DNA from: Saprospiraceae bacterium
GTDB lineage: Bacteria; Bacteroidota; Bacteroidia; Chitinophagales; Saprospiraceae
Direction of reading: 5' to 3'
DNA length: 5,177 bases
NCBI GenBank assembly: GCA_013001805.1
Contig: JABDLW010000288.1
Span: 1-5,177 of the forward strand
Shown here: piece by piece, positions 1 through 5,177 of the stretch
Layout: every line of letters begins with the position of its first letter
Numbering within the stretch: the first letter of the stretch is position 1
The notes under the pieces: model-generated
What the model was told of the DNA's origin: nothing
The model's input: only the letters and a program-made list of their open reading frames with translations
The model's database searches: none
Program-made: the position numbers and the translations under genes

Positions 1-88
1 AAAATCCAAACATTAACGTCAGGATTATCCCTCCTATCAGTGTGACCGCAATGAGGGCAAACCTCAGATAAATGTTTATAGTGAACAT
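1..88 (-). CDS. N-terminus of a small membrane protein, truncated by the window edge
   Basis: Reading the minus strand from an ATG at 88-86 gives 29 open codons to the left edge, beginning MFTINIYLRF. After a short polar start (about residues 1-8), residues 9-29 are strongly hydrophobic with a GG pair (ALIAVTLIGG...), which fits a transmembrane helix with the N-terminus at the membrane. The beginning resembles short conserved membrane proteins of unknown function in Bacteroidota, but this is an impression from memory. A good Bacteroidota-type promoter lies upstream on the same strand (199-171), which supports a real gene start and a leader of roughly 75-80 nt. No Shine-Dalgarno is visible. 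No function can be given, because most of the protein is outside the window. Confidence 0.6.
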   Translation of the reverse strand, partial: MFTINIYLRFALIAVTLIGGIILTLMFGF

Positions 89-170
89 GCGTCTAAATCT
101 TTTTTACTATGCCGGTCAAAGGTAACAATTTCAGAGTTGGCAATGCAGTATCTACTTTGCTATAGACTTA

Positions 171-199
171 CAAACATAGACATGACTACCTTTCTCCAA
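171..199 (-). promoter_or_regulatory. Candidate Bacteroidota sigma-A promoter for the leftward membrane gene
   Basis: On the minus strand TTG (199-197) is followed after 18 nt by TATGTTTG (178-171). This matches the Bacteroidota consensus of a TTG/TTTG element at -33 and TAnnTTTG at -7. The 8-base -7 match is perfect and the spacing is within the known range. Transcription would start near 165, giving a leader of roughly 77 nt before the ATG at 88. Placement by motif only. Confidence 0.5.
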
Positions 200-213
200 C
201 CAGTGTTTAAACC

Positions 214-244
214 TTGGTCAACAGAAGAAAATATTGTACTTTTT
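214..244 (+). promoter_or_regulatory. Candidate promoter for the beta-propeller gene
   Basis: TTG (214-216), a 20-nt spacer and TACTTTTT (237-244) resemble the Bacteroidota -33/-7 pair, with one mismatch at the last base of TAnnTTTG. The element ends 17 nt before the ATG at 262, so the leader would be very short. It sits back to back with the leftward promoter, leaving about 14 nt between the two -33 elements. That gap contains the 8-bp palindrome GTTTAAAC (205-212). Weaker than the promoter on the other strand. Confidence 0.3.
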
Positions 245-261
245 AGCTAAATATTCCAGAA

Positions 262-1398
262 ATGAAATACATAAATATTATTATTCCTTTTTTGCTTTTC
301 TTGCTCCCGGTTATTCAACAACCCAGTAAACGTAGTGAAACCTCACAGCGGCCTTCCTTCGGGCAGGAAGACAGTAGAAAATACCTCTATGTGGCAGTTC
401 CCGGTATCAGGGATTATCTGGGATATGGAGGGCACGGAGTGTTGGTCTTTGACATTGAAAATAACCATAAGTTTGTCAAAAGGATTCGCACTCAAGGCTA
501 CCACGCGGATGGTACGCCATCAAATGTCAAGGGCGTCGATGTCAGCATACCATTAAACAGTCTATTTATAAGTACACTGGAATCATTGCAACGAATCGAC
601 CTGGAGACGGATGCGTTGGTATGGGAAATACCATTTGAAGGTGGTTGCGATCGTATGTCTATTTCCCCAGATGGTCTGACTATGTATTTGCCATCACTGG
701 AAAAAGACTTTTGGAATGTGGTTGACTGCGCATCTGGTTCAATTATCAGTAAAATCACCGTCTTTACCCGGGCACACAACACCATTTATGGACCATCGGG
801 CAAGCGGGTTTATTTAGGAGATATTGGCACTCCATTTTTGCATATTGCGGATACGGAAAGCCACACCCTGCAAGCTAAGGTTGGACCTTTTCATGGAGGC
901 ATAAGACCATTTACCATCAACAGTGCTGAAACTCTCGCTTTCATCAATGTGAATGATCTCCTGGGATTTGAGGTGGGTGATTTGCATACGGGAGAAAAGA
1001 CGGCCAGCATAAAGGTGGAAGGTTGGGAGAAGGGACCGGTGCGACGGCATGGCAATCCCAGTCACGGGATCGGACTGACCCCCGATGAAAGCGAAATCTG
1101 GATAAGTGACGGGCACAACATGCGTTTGCATGTCTTTAGTGCTGAGGCCCCATACCAGCAACTCACTTCCATACCACTCAAAGATATGCCGGGATGGATC
1201 ACTTTTAGCAAGGACGGTCGCTTTGCTTATCCGTCAAGTGGAGAAGTGATAGATGTGAAGACCCGGCAGATAATTACTCATCTGGTTGATGAAGCCTATA
1301 ACTATGTTGCAAGTGAGAAAATGGTTGAAATTCACTGGAAGGACGGTAAAATATCCGATGCGGGGGATCAATTTGGCCTCGGTCAGGCCACAGACTAA
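262..1398 (+). CDS. Exported YncE/YVTN-like beta-propeller protein
   Basis: A 378-residue protein. Residues 1-18 are a basic start plus a hydrophobic stretch (MKYINIIIPFLLFLLPVI), typical of a signal peptide or N-terminal anchor. There is no lipobox cysteine and no clear A-x-A cleavage site, so periplasmic or membrane-tethered location is inferred. The rest, about 40-378, is made of repeated beta-propeller blades. YVTN-style turns are visible: ISPDGLTMYLPS (134-145), GPSGKRVYLGD (177-187), LTPDESEIWISDGHN (272-286) and FSKDGRFAYPSSG (315-327), the last followed by VIDVKTRQI. The length suits a single seven-bladed propeller. Other segments that look conserved in relatives are YVAVPGIRDYLGYGGHG (43-59), EGGCDRMSISPDG and RRHGNPSHGIGLTPD. 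The start is well fixed: an in-frame TAG lies at 244-246 and ATG 262 is the first start after it. YncE-like propellers often bind partners or ligands and many lack a known enzyme activity, so no substrate is assigned. It appears monocistronic, since a new promoter-like element precedes the next gene. Confidence 0.85.
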   Translation: MKYINIIIPFLLFLLPVIQQPSKRSETSQRPSFGQEDSRKYLYVAVPGIRDYLGYGGHGVLVFDIENNHKFVKRIRTQGYHADGTPSNVKGVDVSIPLNSLFISTLESLQRIDLETDALVWEIPFEGGCDRMSISPDGLTMYLPSLEKDFWNVVDCASGSIISKITVFTRAHNTIYGPSGKRVYLGDIGTPFLHIADTESHTLQAKVGPFHGGIRPFTINSAETLAFINVNDLLGFEVGDLHTGEKTASIKVEGWEKGPVRRHGNPSHGIGLTPDESEIWISDGHNMRLHVFSAEAPYQQLTSIPLKDMPGWITFSKDGRFAYPSSGEVIDVKTRQIITHLVDEAYNYVASEKMVEIHWKDGKISDAGDQFGLGQATD

Positions 1399-1550
1399 AT
1401 AATTGCATTGGTATTGATGGTACTTTGAATCATCCGGAGGAAGAAGTCCGGTAAAAGGGATCACCGTTTGCGCACACAGAAGTTAGAGTGAAAATGCCGG
1501 GAAGTCATAAATAGCTGTATTTTTGCTGCTCCGTCAAACATAATGAAAGC
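1399..1550. other. Intergenic region between the propeller gene and the nagB-like gene
   Basis: About 150 bases without a convincing gene. It holds one small inverted repeat, CCGGA (1434-1438) and TCCGG (1447-1451) with an 8-nt loop. No T-run follows it, so it is not a convincing intrinsic terminator for the propeller gene. The right end carries the promoter-like element at 1518-1525 and the start of a mini-ORF at 1543. No other structure was recognised. Confidence 0.5.
1494..1525 (+). promoter_or_regulatory. Candidate promoter of the nagB-like gene
   Basis: TATTTTTG at 1518-1525 is a perfect match to the Bacteroidota -7 consensus TAnnTTTG. The -33 element is weak: only ATG at 1494-1496, 21 nt upstream, stands in for TTG. 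Transcription would start near 1532, giving a leader of about 19 nt before the ATG at 1551. This suggests the nagB-like gene is transcribed independently of the propeller gene. No operator-like repeat was seen. Confidence 0.45.
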
Positions 1551-1563
1551 ATGGATGCACTAA
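1543..1563 (+). other. Six-codon mini-ORF overlapping the nagB start
   Basis: ATG at 1543 opens a frame encoding M-K-A-W-M-H and stops at TAA 1561-1563. It overlaps the first four codons of the 1551 gene in another frame. If transcription starts near 1532, this would be the first ATG on the message. It may be chance in an AT-rich leader, or it may affect initiation at 1551. There is no direct evidence of translation. Confidence 0.2.
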
Positions 1564-3479
1564 AATACCAACTTAGGTCAATCGAAAAAATTCCGGTCAG
1601 AATTTGGGAAAACTCCAAAGAGGCTTCAAAGCATGTTGCCCGTTCCATTGCCCTTACCGTTCGTCAGAAGCAGCAGGAAGGAGAAAAAATTGTACTTGGC
1701 CTGGCAACAGGTTCCACGCCAATCCAACTTTATAAAGAATTGGTGCGAATCCATAAAGAGGAAGAACTGAGCTTTTCTAATGTTGTCACTTTTAATTTGG
1801 ATGAATATTACCCCATGCAGCCAGAGGACGCTCGAAGTTACGTCCGATTTATGCACGATCACCTTTTCAACCACATTGATATTGATCCTAAGAACATACA
1901 TATTCCGGATGGCACCATTCCTATGGATCAGATTGAAGCCTATTGTATTGACTATGAGGAAGAGATAGATGCTGTAGGCGGCATCGATATTCAAATTCTC
2001 GGTATTGGACGAACCGGCCATATTGGTTTTAATGAACCGGGGTCTTGGGAAGGATCCTTGACCCGTCTCGTCAAACTTGATAATATCACGCGCAGGGACG
2101 CTATCAAGGATTTCTTTGAATTTGATAAGGTGCCTTACCGGGCAATCACGATGGGAATTGCCAGTATTTTTAAAGCCAAAACAATCTACCTGATGGCTTA
2201 CGGTATGCATAAAGCGGGCGTTATACGCAGAGCGGTGGAAGACGAAATCACTCCTGCTTGTCCGGCTTCTTATCTGCAGAATCATCCTCAGGTGAGATTT
2301 ATACTCGATCAAGCTGCAGCTGAATCGCTGACAAAAATCCACACTCCCTGGCAGGTTGGGCTGTGCAATTGGACAGATGAACTTATTTGCCGAGCCACAA
2401 TATGGTTGGCACAAACAACAGGCAAGCCAATCCTAAAACTCACTGACGAAGATTATAACGAACATGGCTTGAGTGATTTGATTGTAGAACATGACAGTGC
2501 CTACAATATCAATATTAAGATATTCAACCGTTTACAACATACCATTACCGGATGGCCAGGTGGCAAACCCAATGCCGACGATTCGCAGAGACCTGAACGT
2601 GCTTTACCGGCTAAAAAGAGAGTAATTATTTTTAGCCCTCACCCGGATGACGATGTTATAAGTATGGGTGGGACCTTCACTCGCCTGGTCGAACAGGGGC
2701 ATGAAGTACATGTAGCCTATCAAACCTCAGGAAACATTGCGGTGCATGATCATGATGCTCTGAGATTTGTGGAGTTTATAAAGGAATTTGAGCCGACACT
2801 TGCCCTCGAAGGAGATGAAATCGATGCACTCTACAAGAAAGTGACCAGGCATTTAAATAAAAAACAGGCCGGCGAAAAAGATTTGGCAGAAACCCGCAAA
2901 ATTAAAGGTTTGATAAGAAGGGGAGAGGCCCGGGCCGGAGCCAGAGTTTGTGGAGTGAAAGACCAGAATATTCACTTTCTGGACTTACCTTTCTATGAAA
3001 CCGGCCTCTCGACTAAAGGGGCCCTGAGCGCAAAAGATATCAACCTTATAGCAGAACTGCTAGAGAAAGTCAAACCGCATCAGGTTTATGCAGCGGGTGA
3101 CCTGGCTGATCCTCATGGTACTCATCGTGTTTGTCTGGATGCCATTTTGGGGGGTATAGAAAAGTTGGGAGATCAGCCCTGGGTAAAAGATTGCTGGTTG
3201 TGGCTTTACCGGGGAGCCTGGCACGAGTGGAAAATAGATCAAATAGAAATGGCCGTTCCCCTTAGTCCTACCGAACTGGCAACAAAACGAAAAGCGATTT
3301 TTATGCATCAATCGCAAAAAGACCGTCCACCATTTCCGGGAAATGATGAGCGGGAGTTTTGGGAACGTGCCGAAGACCGTAATAAAGAGACGGCTACAGC
3401 ATATCATCAACTAGGCCTCTCAAACTATGAAGCAATGGAGGCTTTTGTACGGTGGAAATTTGACAAAATGTCAATCTAA
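1551..3479 (+). CDS. nagB: Glucosamine-6-phosphate deaminase-like protein fused to a PIG-L/LmbE deacetylase-like domain
   Basis: A 642-residue cytoplasmic protein, far longer than the roughly 266-residue E. coli NagB, and matching the long Bacteroidota NagB-like family. Residues about 17-265 are the NagB/sugar-phosphate isomerase domain: LGLATGSTP (49-57, phosphate loop), VVTFNLDEYY (78-87, with Asp84 equivalent to the catalytic base Asp72) and GIGRTGHIGFNEPGS (151-165, with His157 and Glu162 equivalent to His143 and Glu148). The residue equivalent to Asp141 is Thr155. A linker follows (about 266-355) with the segment GWPGGKPNADDSQRPER (334-350). Residues about 356-640 form a PIG-L/LmbE domain: SPHPDDDVISMGG (362-374) with zinc ligands His364 and Asp367 and likely base Asp366, then DPHGTHRV (520-527) with His525 as third ligand, and HQSQ (586-589). 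NagB converts GlcN-6-P to Fru-6-P and ammonia. PIG-L proteins are zinc N-deacetylases acting on GlcNAc-containing substrates. A combined deacetylase-deaminase is plausible but inferred. ATG 1551 gives the N-terminal extension usual in this family. A strong terminator follows at 3622-3656. Confidence 0.93.
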   Translation: MDALKYQLRSIEKIPVRIWENSKEASKHVARSIALTVRQKQQEGEKIVLGLATGSTPIQLYKELVRIHKEEELSFSNVVTFNLDEYYPMQPEDARSYVRFMHDHLFNHIDIDPKNIHIPDGTIPMDQIEAYCIDYEEEIDAVGGIDIQILGIGRTGHIGFNEPGSWEGSLTRLVKLDNITRRDAIKDFFEFDKVPYRAITMGIASIFKAKTIYLMAYGMHKAGVIRRAVEDEITPACPASYLQNHPQVRFILDQAAAESLTKIHTPWQVGLCNWTDELICRATIWLAQTTGKPILKLTDEDYNEHGLSDLIVEHDSAYNINIKIFNRLQHTITGWPGGKPNADDSQRPERALPAKKRVIIFSPHPDDDVISMGGTFTRLVEQGHEVHVAYQTSGNIAVHDHDALRFVEFIKEFEPTLALEGDEIDALYKKVTRHLNKKQAGEKDLAETRKIKGLIRRGEARAGARVCGVKDQNIHFLDLPFYETGLSTKGALSAKDINLIAELLEKVKPHQVYAAGDLADPHGTHRVCLDAILGGIEKLGDQPWVKDCWLWLYRGAWHEWKIDQIEMAVPLSPTELATKRKAIFMHQSQKDRPPFPGNDEREFWERAEDRNKETATAYHQLGLSNYEAMEAFVRWKFDKMSI

Positions 3480-3621
3480 AATTGCACTGGAAGTGGTCAA
3501 ATTGCTGCTAATTTTGTCCCAAATGTTAAATTCTGGAAAAAATAAAGCCTAATATTTGCTTTGTGTTGAATAAATAACATATATTGCAAATGAAAAATAG
3601 TTTTGAGTGTGTTCGTAAAAG
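3480..3621. other. Intergenic stretch before the shared terminator
   Basis: About 140 AT-rich bases between the nagB stop and the hairpin. It may simply be the nagB 3' untranslated region. A weak -7-like sequence (TATTTG, 3553-3558) leaves open a short plus-strand RNA ending at the terminator. No conserved ORF was recognised: the short plus-strand frames that begin here read through the hairpin and into the antisense of the next gene. Confidence 0.4.
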
Positions 3622-3656
3622 CCGCAGTATCAAAAGGGATACTGTGGTTTTTTTTT
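3622..3656 (+). terminator. Strong intrinsic terminator shared by convergent genes
   Basis: A 10-bp stem, CCGCAGTATC (3622-3631) with GATACTGTGG (3638-3647), has one G-T wobble and a 6-nt loop, and is followed by nine T residues (3648-3656). This is a textbook rho-independent terminator for the plus-strand nagB-like gene, though about 140 nt after its stop. On the minus strand the same hairpin lies 14 nt beyond the stop codon of the leftward methyltransferase-like gene and is followed by four T residues, so it can probably end that operon too, less strongly. Confidence 0.9.
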
Positions 3657-3660
3657 GCTC

Positions 3661-4356
3661 CTACCTCAAGACAGAATCGGAGACTCCATTTCCAGCCACT
3701 AATATCCAATTACCTCCTACATCCAGAAATCTGGCATTTGAAAATACCTTACAAAAGATGTTTTCGTAAAAAGCCGTTGTTCTTTTCTTATCCGAACCAT
3801 TTCGATAAAGCCTGTTGATCAACAGTAAACCCTCGGATGATAGGAGCTTTTTCAGTCTAAGCATTCCCACCTGAGTCTCAAAATACGGGGGCACTATATC
3901 ATCCAGAAATAAATCTACCACGATCAAATCATATTGCCCTTCATTTGTTTTTACAAATATCTCCGCATCGGCATGTATTACTTCTATTCTCTGCGTCAAT
4001 CTTGGGAAAGTAAATCTTGCTGCCAGCATGATCACCGCCTCATCAACTTCCACGGCAGTGGTATGATAGTGGGCATCATGCTCTCTTTCTAAAATAAAAG
4101 GTACACTGCCTAAACCAAGTCCCAACAACAAGAACTTAGAGTCATTAGGTGGTAATTTAAGCTGTTTAAAAGCAAGTCCAAAATTGAGATAAAGATCATC
4201 AAAGGAATAAATAGCATTCTCAGTTGAAAGTTGAAAGCGGTTTTGCACCAAACTTACTTGCAGGGTTGGATTAGGAGAACCCTCAACTGTAGTCAGATGC
4301 ACCTCCTTGAAGTGGCTAAGGAGACGGTCCCACCAGGTTACTTTGGATCCAATCAT
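3661..4356 (-). CDS. Spermidine-synthase-fold methyltransferase-like protein
   Basis: A 231-residue protein with a Rossmann-fold S-adenosyl-methionine-binding core like that of spermidine synthases. Visible motifs are FLLLGLGLGSVPFILE (75-90, glycine-rich motif I), AVEVDE (101-106, acidic residue Glu103 at the end of strand 2 where the ribose is held), IEVIHADAEIFV (124-135, Asp130 near the adenine in relatives) and YDLIVVDLFLDDIVPPYF (142-159, motif IV region). It is shorter than classical SpeE (about 280-290 residues). It also lacks the usual D-x-x-D-P-x-G-P signature that contacts putrescine: here the run is VDLFLDDIVP. A true spermidine synthase is therefore doubtful, and a methyltransferase or aminopropyl-transferase-like enzyme of unknown substrate is a safer call. 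No signal peptide or membrane segment is seen, so it is probably cytoplasmic. Its ATG (4356-4354) overlaps the TGA of the upstream GlmU-like gene, indicating translational coupling in one operon. The stop at 3663-3661 is just before the shared terminator. Confidence 0.8.
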   Translation of the reverse strand: MIGSKVTWWDRLLSHFKEVHLTTVEGSPNPTLQVSLVQNRFQLSTENAIYSFDDLYLNFGLAFKQLKLPPNDSKFLLLGLGLGSVPFILEREHDAHYHTTAVEVDEAVIMLAARFTFPRLTQRIEVIHADAEIFVKTNEGQYDLIVVDLFLDDIVPPYFETQVGMLRLKKLLSSEGLLLINRLYRNGSDKKRTTAFYENIFCKVFSNARFLDVGGNWILVAGNGVSDSVLR

Positions 4357-5177
4357 AAGCTGTTTTCTTGATCTTTGGCCGACTCAGCGTAGAGGTGCCT
4401 CAACAACTCTTCAGTCTCATTTGTTAGAGATTGATCCTTGAAAGAGCAGAATTTTGCAGCGGCAGCGATGGCTTTTTCGACATCATATAATTCGGTATCA
4501 TCGATGCCACCCCAGGTGAAGGATGGGACCAGTACTTTGGCCATTCCATTTCCAAAAACATGACTCGAAACTCCAATGACCGTACCGGAATTAATCTGCG
4601 TTTGAATAGCGGTTCTACTGAAGTCACCCATAAAAAACCCACACTTGTGATGTCCGGTAGGCATAGGTCTTGATTGCTTGTAGTCCCAAAGTTGAATATC
4701 TGTAAAACTATTTCTCAAATTGGAATTTGATGTCAATGCTCCCAGATTACACCATTCTCCGATGACCGAGTCACCAATATATCCCTCATGGGATTTGTTG
4801 GAATTACCCAAAAAGATCGAATGCTTGACCTCGCCACCTATCTCACAATGTGGTCCAATACAAACGCCTTTAGAAAGAAAAGCATGACTCTTAATTATAG
4901 CATTGCTACCAATTGCCGCCGGACCTCGAATTTTGGCACCATCCATCACCAATGCATCAGCACCAATATAAATGGGACCATCAGTAGCATTGATAAAAGC
5001 ATACTCGATCCTGGCGGAGGGATCAATGTGTATCAAATGGTCACCAGTAATATTGCTCCGATTATATTCTGGAGCCTGTTTACCCAATCCCATCAACTGC
5101 ATATCCGCAAGGATCTGATCCGTAGCAATCTGAGTCAGATCAGTAAGGCATCCTACAAGCTGTACCTTCGACTGGTC
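4353..5177 (-). CDS. Alternative (Bacteroidetes-type) GlmU-like protein, C-terminal acyltransferase part; 5' end outside window
   Basis: The reading frame is open to the right edge: 25 in-frame codons (starting DQSKVQLVGC) precede the first internal ATG at 5102, so 5102 is not the real start. In all, 274 codons are visible. From about 5020 leftward the protein is a left-handed beta-helix with hexapeptide repeats: GPIYIGADALVMDGAKIRGP, AAIGSNAIIKSHAFLSKGVCIG, and GGEVKHSIFLGNSNKSHEGY followed by IGDSVIGEWCNLGA. The His in NKSHEGYIGD (codon 4790-4788) lines up with catalytic His363 of the E. coli GlmU acetyltransferase (three residues before the Tyr). It resembles the Bacteroidota family described as UDP-GlcNAc diphosphorylase/GlcN-1-P N-acetyltransferase, whose N-terminal nucleotidyltransferase domain would lie beyond the window. 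Predicted role: acetylation of GlcN-1-P and uridylylation to UDP-GlcNAc for peptidoglycan and LPS. Related sugar-1-phosphate nucleotidyltransferases are an alternative. The stop overlaps the ATG of the next gene by four bases (4353-4356). Confidence 0.85.
   Translation of the reverse strand, partial: DQSKVQLVGCLTDLTQIATDQILADMQLMGLGKQAPEYNRSNITGDHLIHIDPSARIEYAFINATDGPIYIGADALVMDGAKIRGPAAIGSNAIIKSHAFLSKGVCIGPHCEIGGEVKHSIFLGNSNKSHEGYIGDSVIGEWCNLGALTSNSNLRNSFTDIQLWDYKQSRPMPTGHHKCGFFMGDFSRTAIQTQINSGTVIGVSSHVFGNGMAKVLVPSFTWGGIDDTELYDVEKAIAAAAKFCSFKDQSLTNETEELLRHLYAESAKDQENSL

Noticed and set aside
814..1161. 115-codon minus-strand frame inside the propeller gene
   Set aside because: Antisense shadow of a well-supported beta-propeller coding region, without a promoter or recognisable domain.
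1434..1451. CCGGA/TCCGG hairpin as a terminator of the propeller gene
   Set aside because: Only a 5-bp stem with an 8-nt loop and no following T-run.
1626..2414. 262-codon open frame on the minus strand opposite the NagB domain
   Set aside because: It lies wholly within the conserved NagB coding region, has no recognisable domain and has a composition expected of an antisense shadow.
3584..3818. Two short plus-strand frames (61 and 71 codons) after nagB
   Set aside because: Both read through the terminator hairpin and its T-run (giving a VVFF or WFFF run) and then into the antisense of the methyltransferase-like gene. No conserved features.
3719..3910. Repeated catccagaaat at about 3719 and 3900
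   Set aside because: Both copies encode the same short Phe-Leu-Asp run in the minus-strand gene, so codon coincidence explains them.
4353..5102. Complete GlmU-like gene starting at ATG 5102
   Set aside because: The frame stays open for 25 more codons to the window edge and the expected N-terminal domain is missing, so the gene is truncated by the window rather than starting here.

Overview
The window looks like chromosomal DNA from a member of the Bacteroidota, probably a free-living Cytophagales or Saprospiria-like lineage. The evidence is moderate GC content, no Shine-Dalgarno sequences before the genes, promoter-like TAnnTTTG elements, and two gene families typical of this phylum: the long NagB fused to a PIG-L domain, and the alternative Bacteroidetes-type GlmU. 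The genus is not determinable by eye.

Layout from left to right. (1) Positions 1-88, minus strand: the first 29 codons of a small membrane protein that runs off the left edge. (2) Positions 89-261: a divergent intergenic region with a candidate promoter on each strand. (3) 262-1398, plus: an exported YncE/YVTN-like beta-propeller protein. (4) 1399-1550: a short intergenic region ending in a good -7 element and a six-codon overlapping mini-ORF. (5) 1551-3479, plus: a 642-residue glucosamine-6-phosphate deaminase-like protein with a C-terminal PIG-L/LmbE zinc deacetylase-like domain. (6) 3480-3660: an intergenic region ending in a strong hairpin terminator shared by convergent genes. (7) 5177 down to 3661, minus: a two-gene operon. 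A truncated alternative GlmU (acyltransferase half visible) overlaps by ATGA a small spermidine-synthase-fold methyltransferase-like protein.

The common theme is amino-sugar phosphate metabolism. The plus-strand nagB-like gene would pull GlcN-6-P (and perhaps, through its deacetylase-like domain, an N-acetylated precursor) into glycolysis. The minus-strand GlmU-like gene would make UDP-GlcNAc for the cell envelope. The two face each other across one terminator. The beta-propeller and the methyltransferase-like protein have no assigned substrates.

I see no mobile elements, CRISPR arrays, rRNA or tRNA genes, and no obvious new defence or mobile system. The points most worth a second look are the changed catalytic and allosteric residues in the NagB domain, its intact zinc site in the fused domain, and the uncharacterised methyltransferase-like partner of GlmU.
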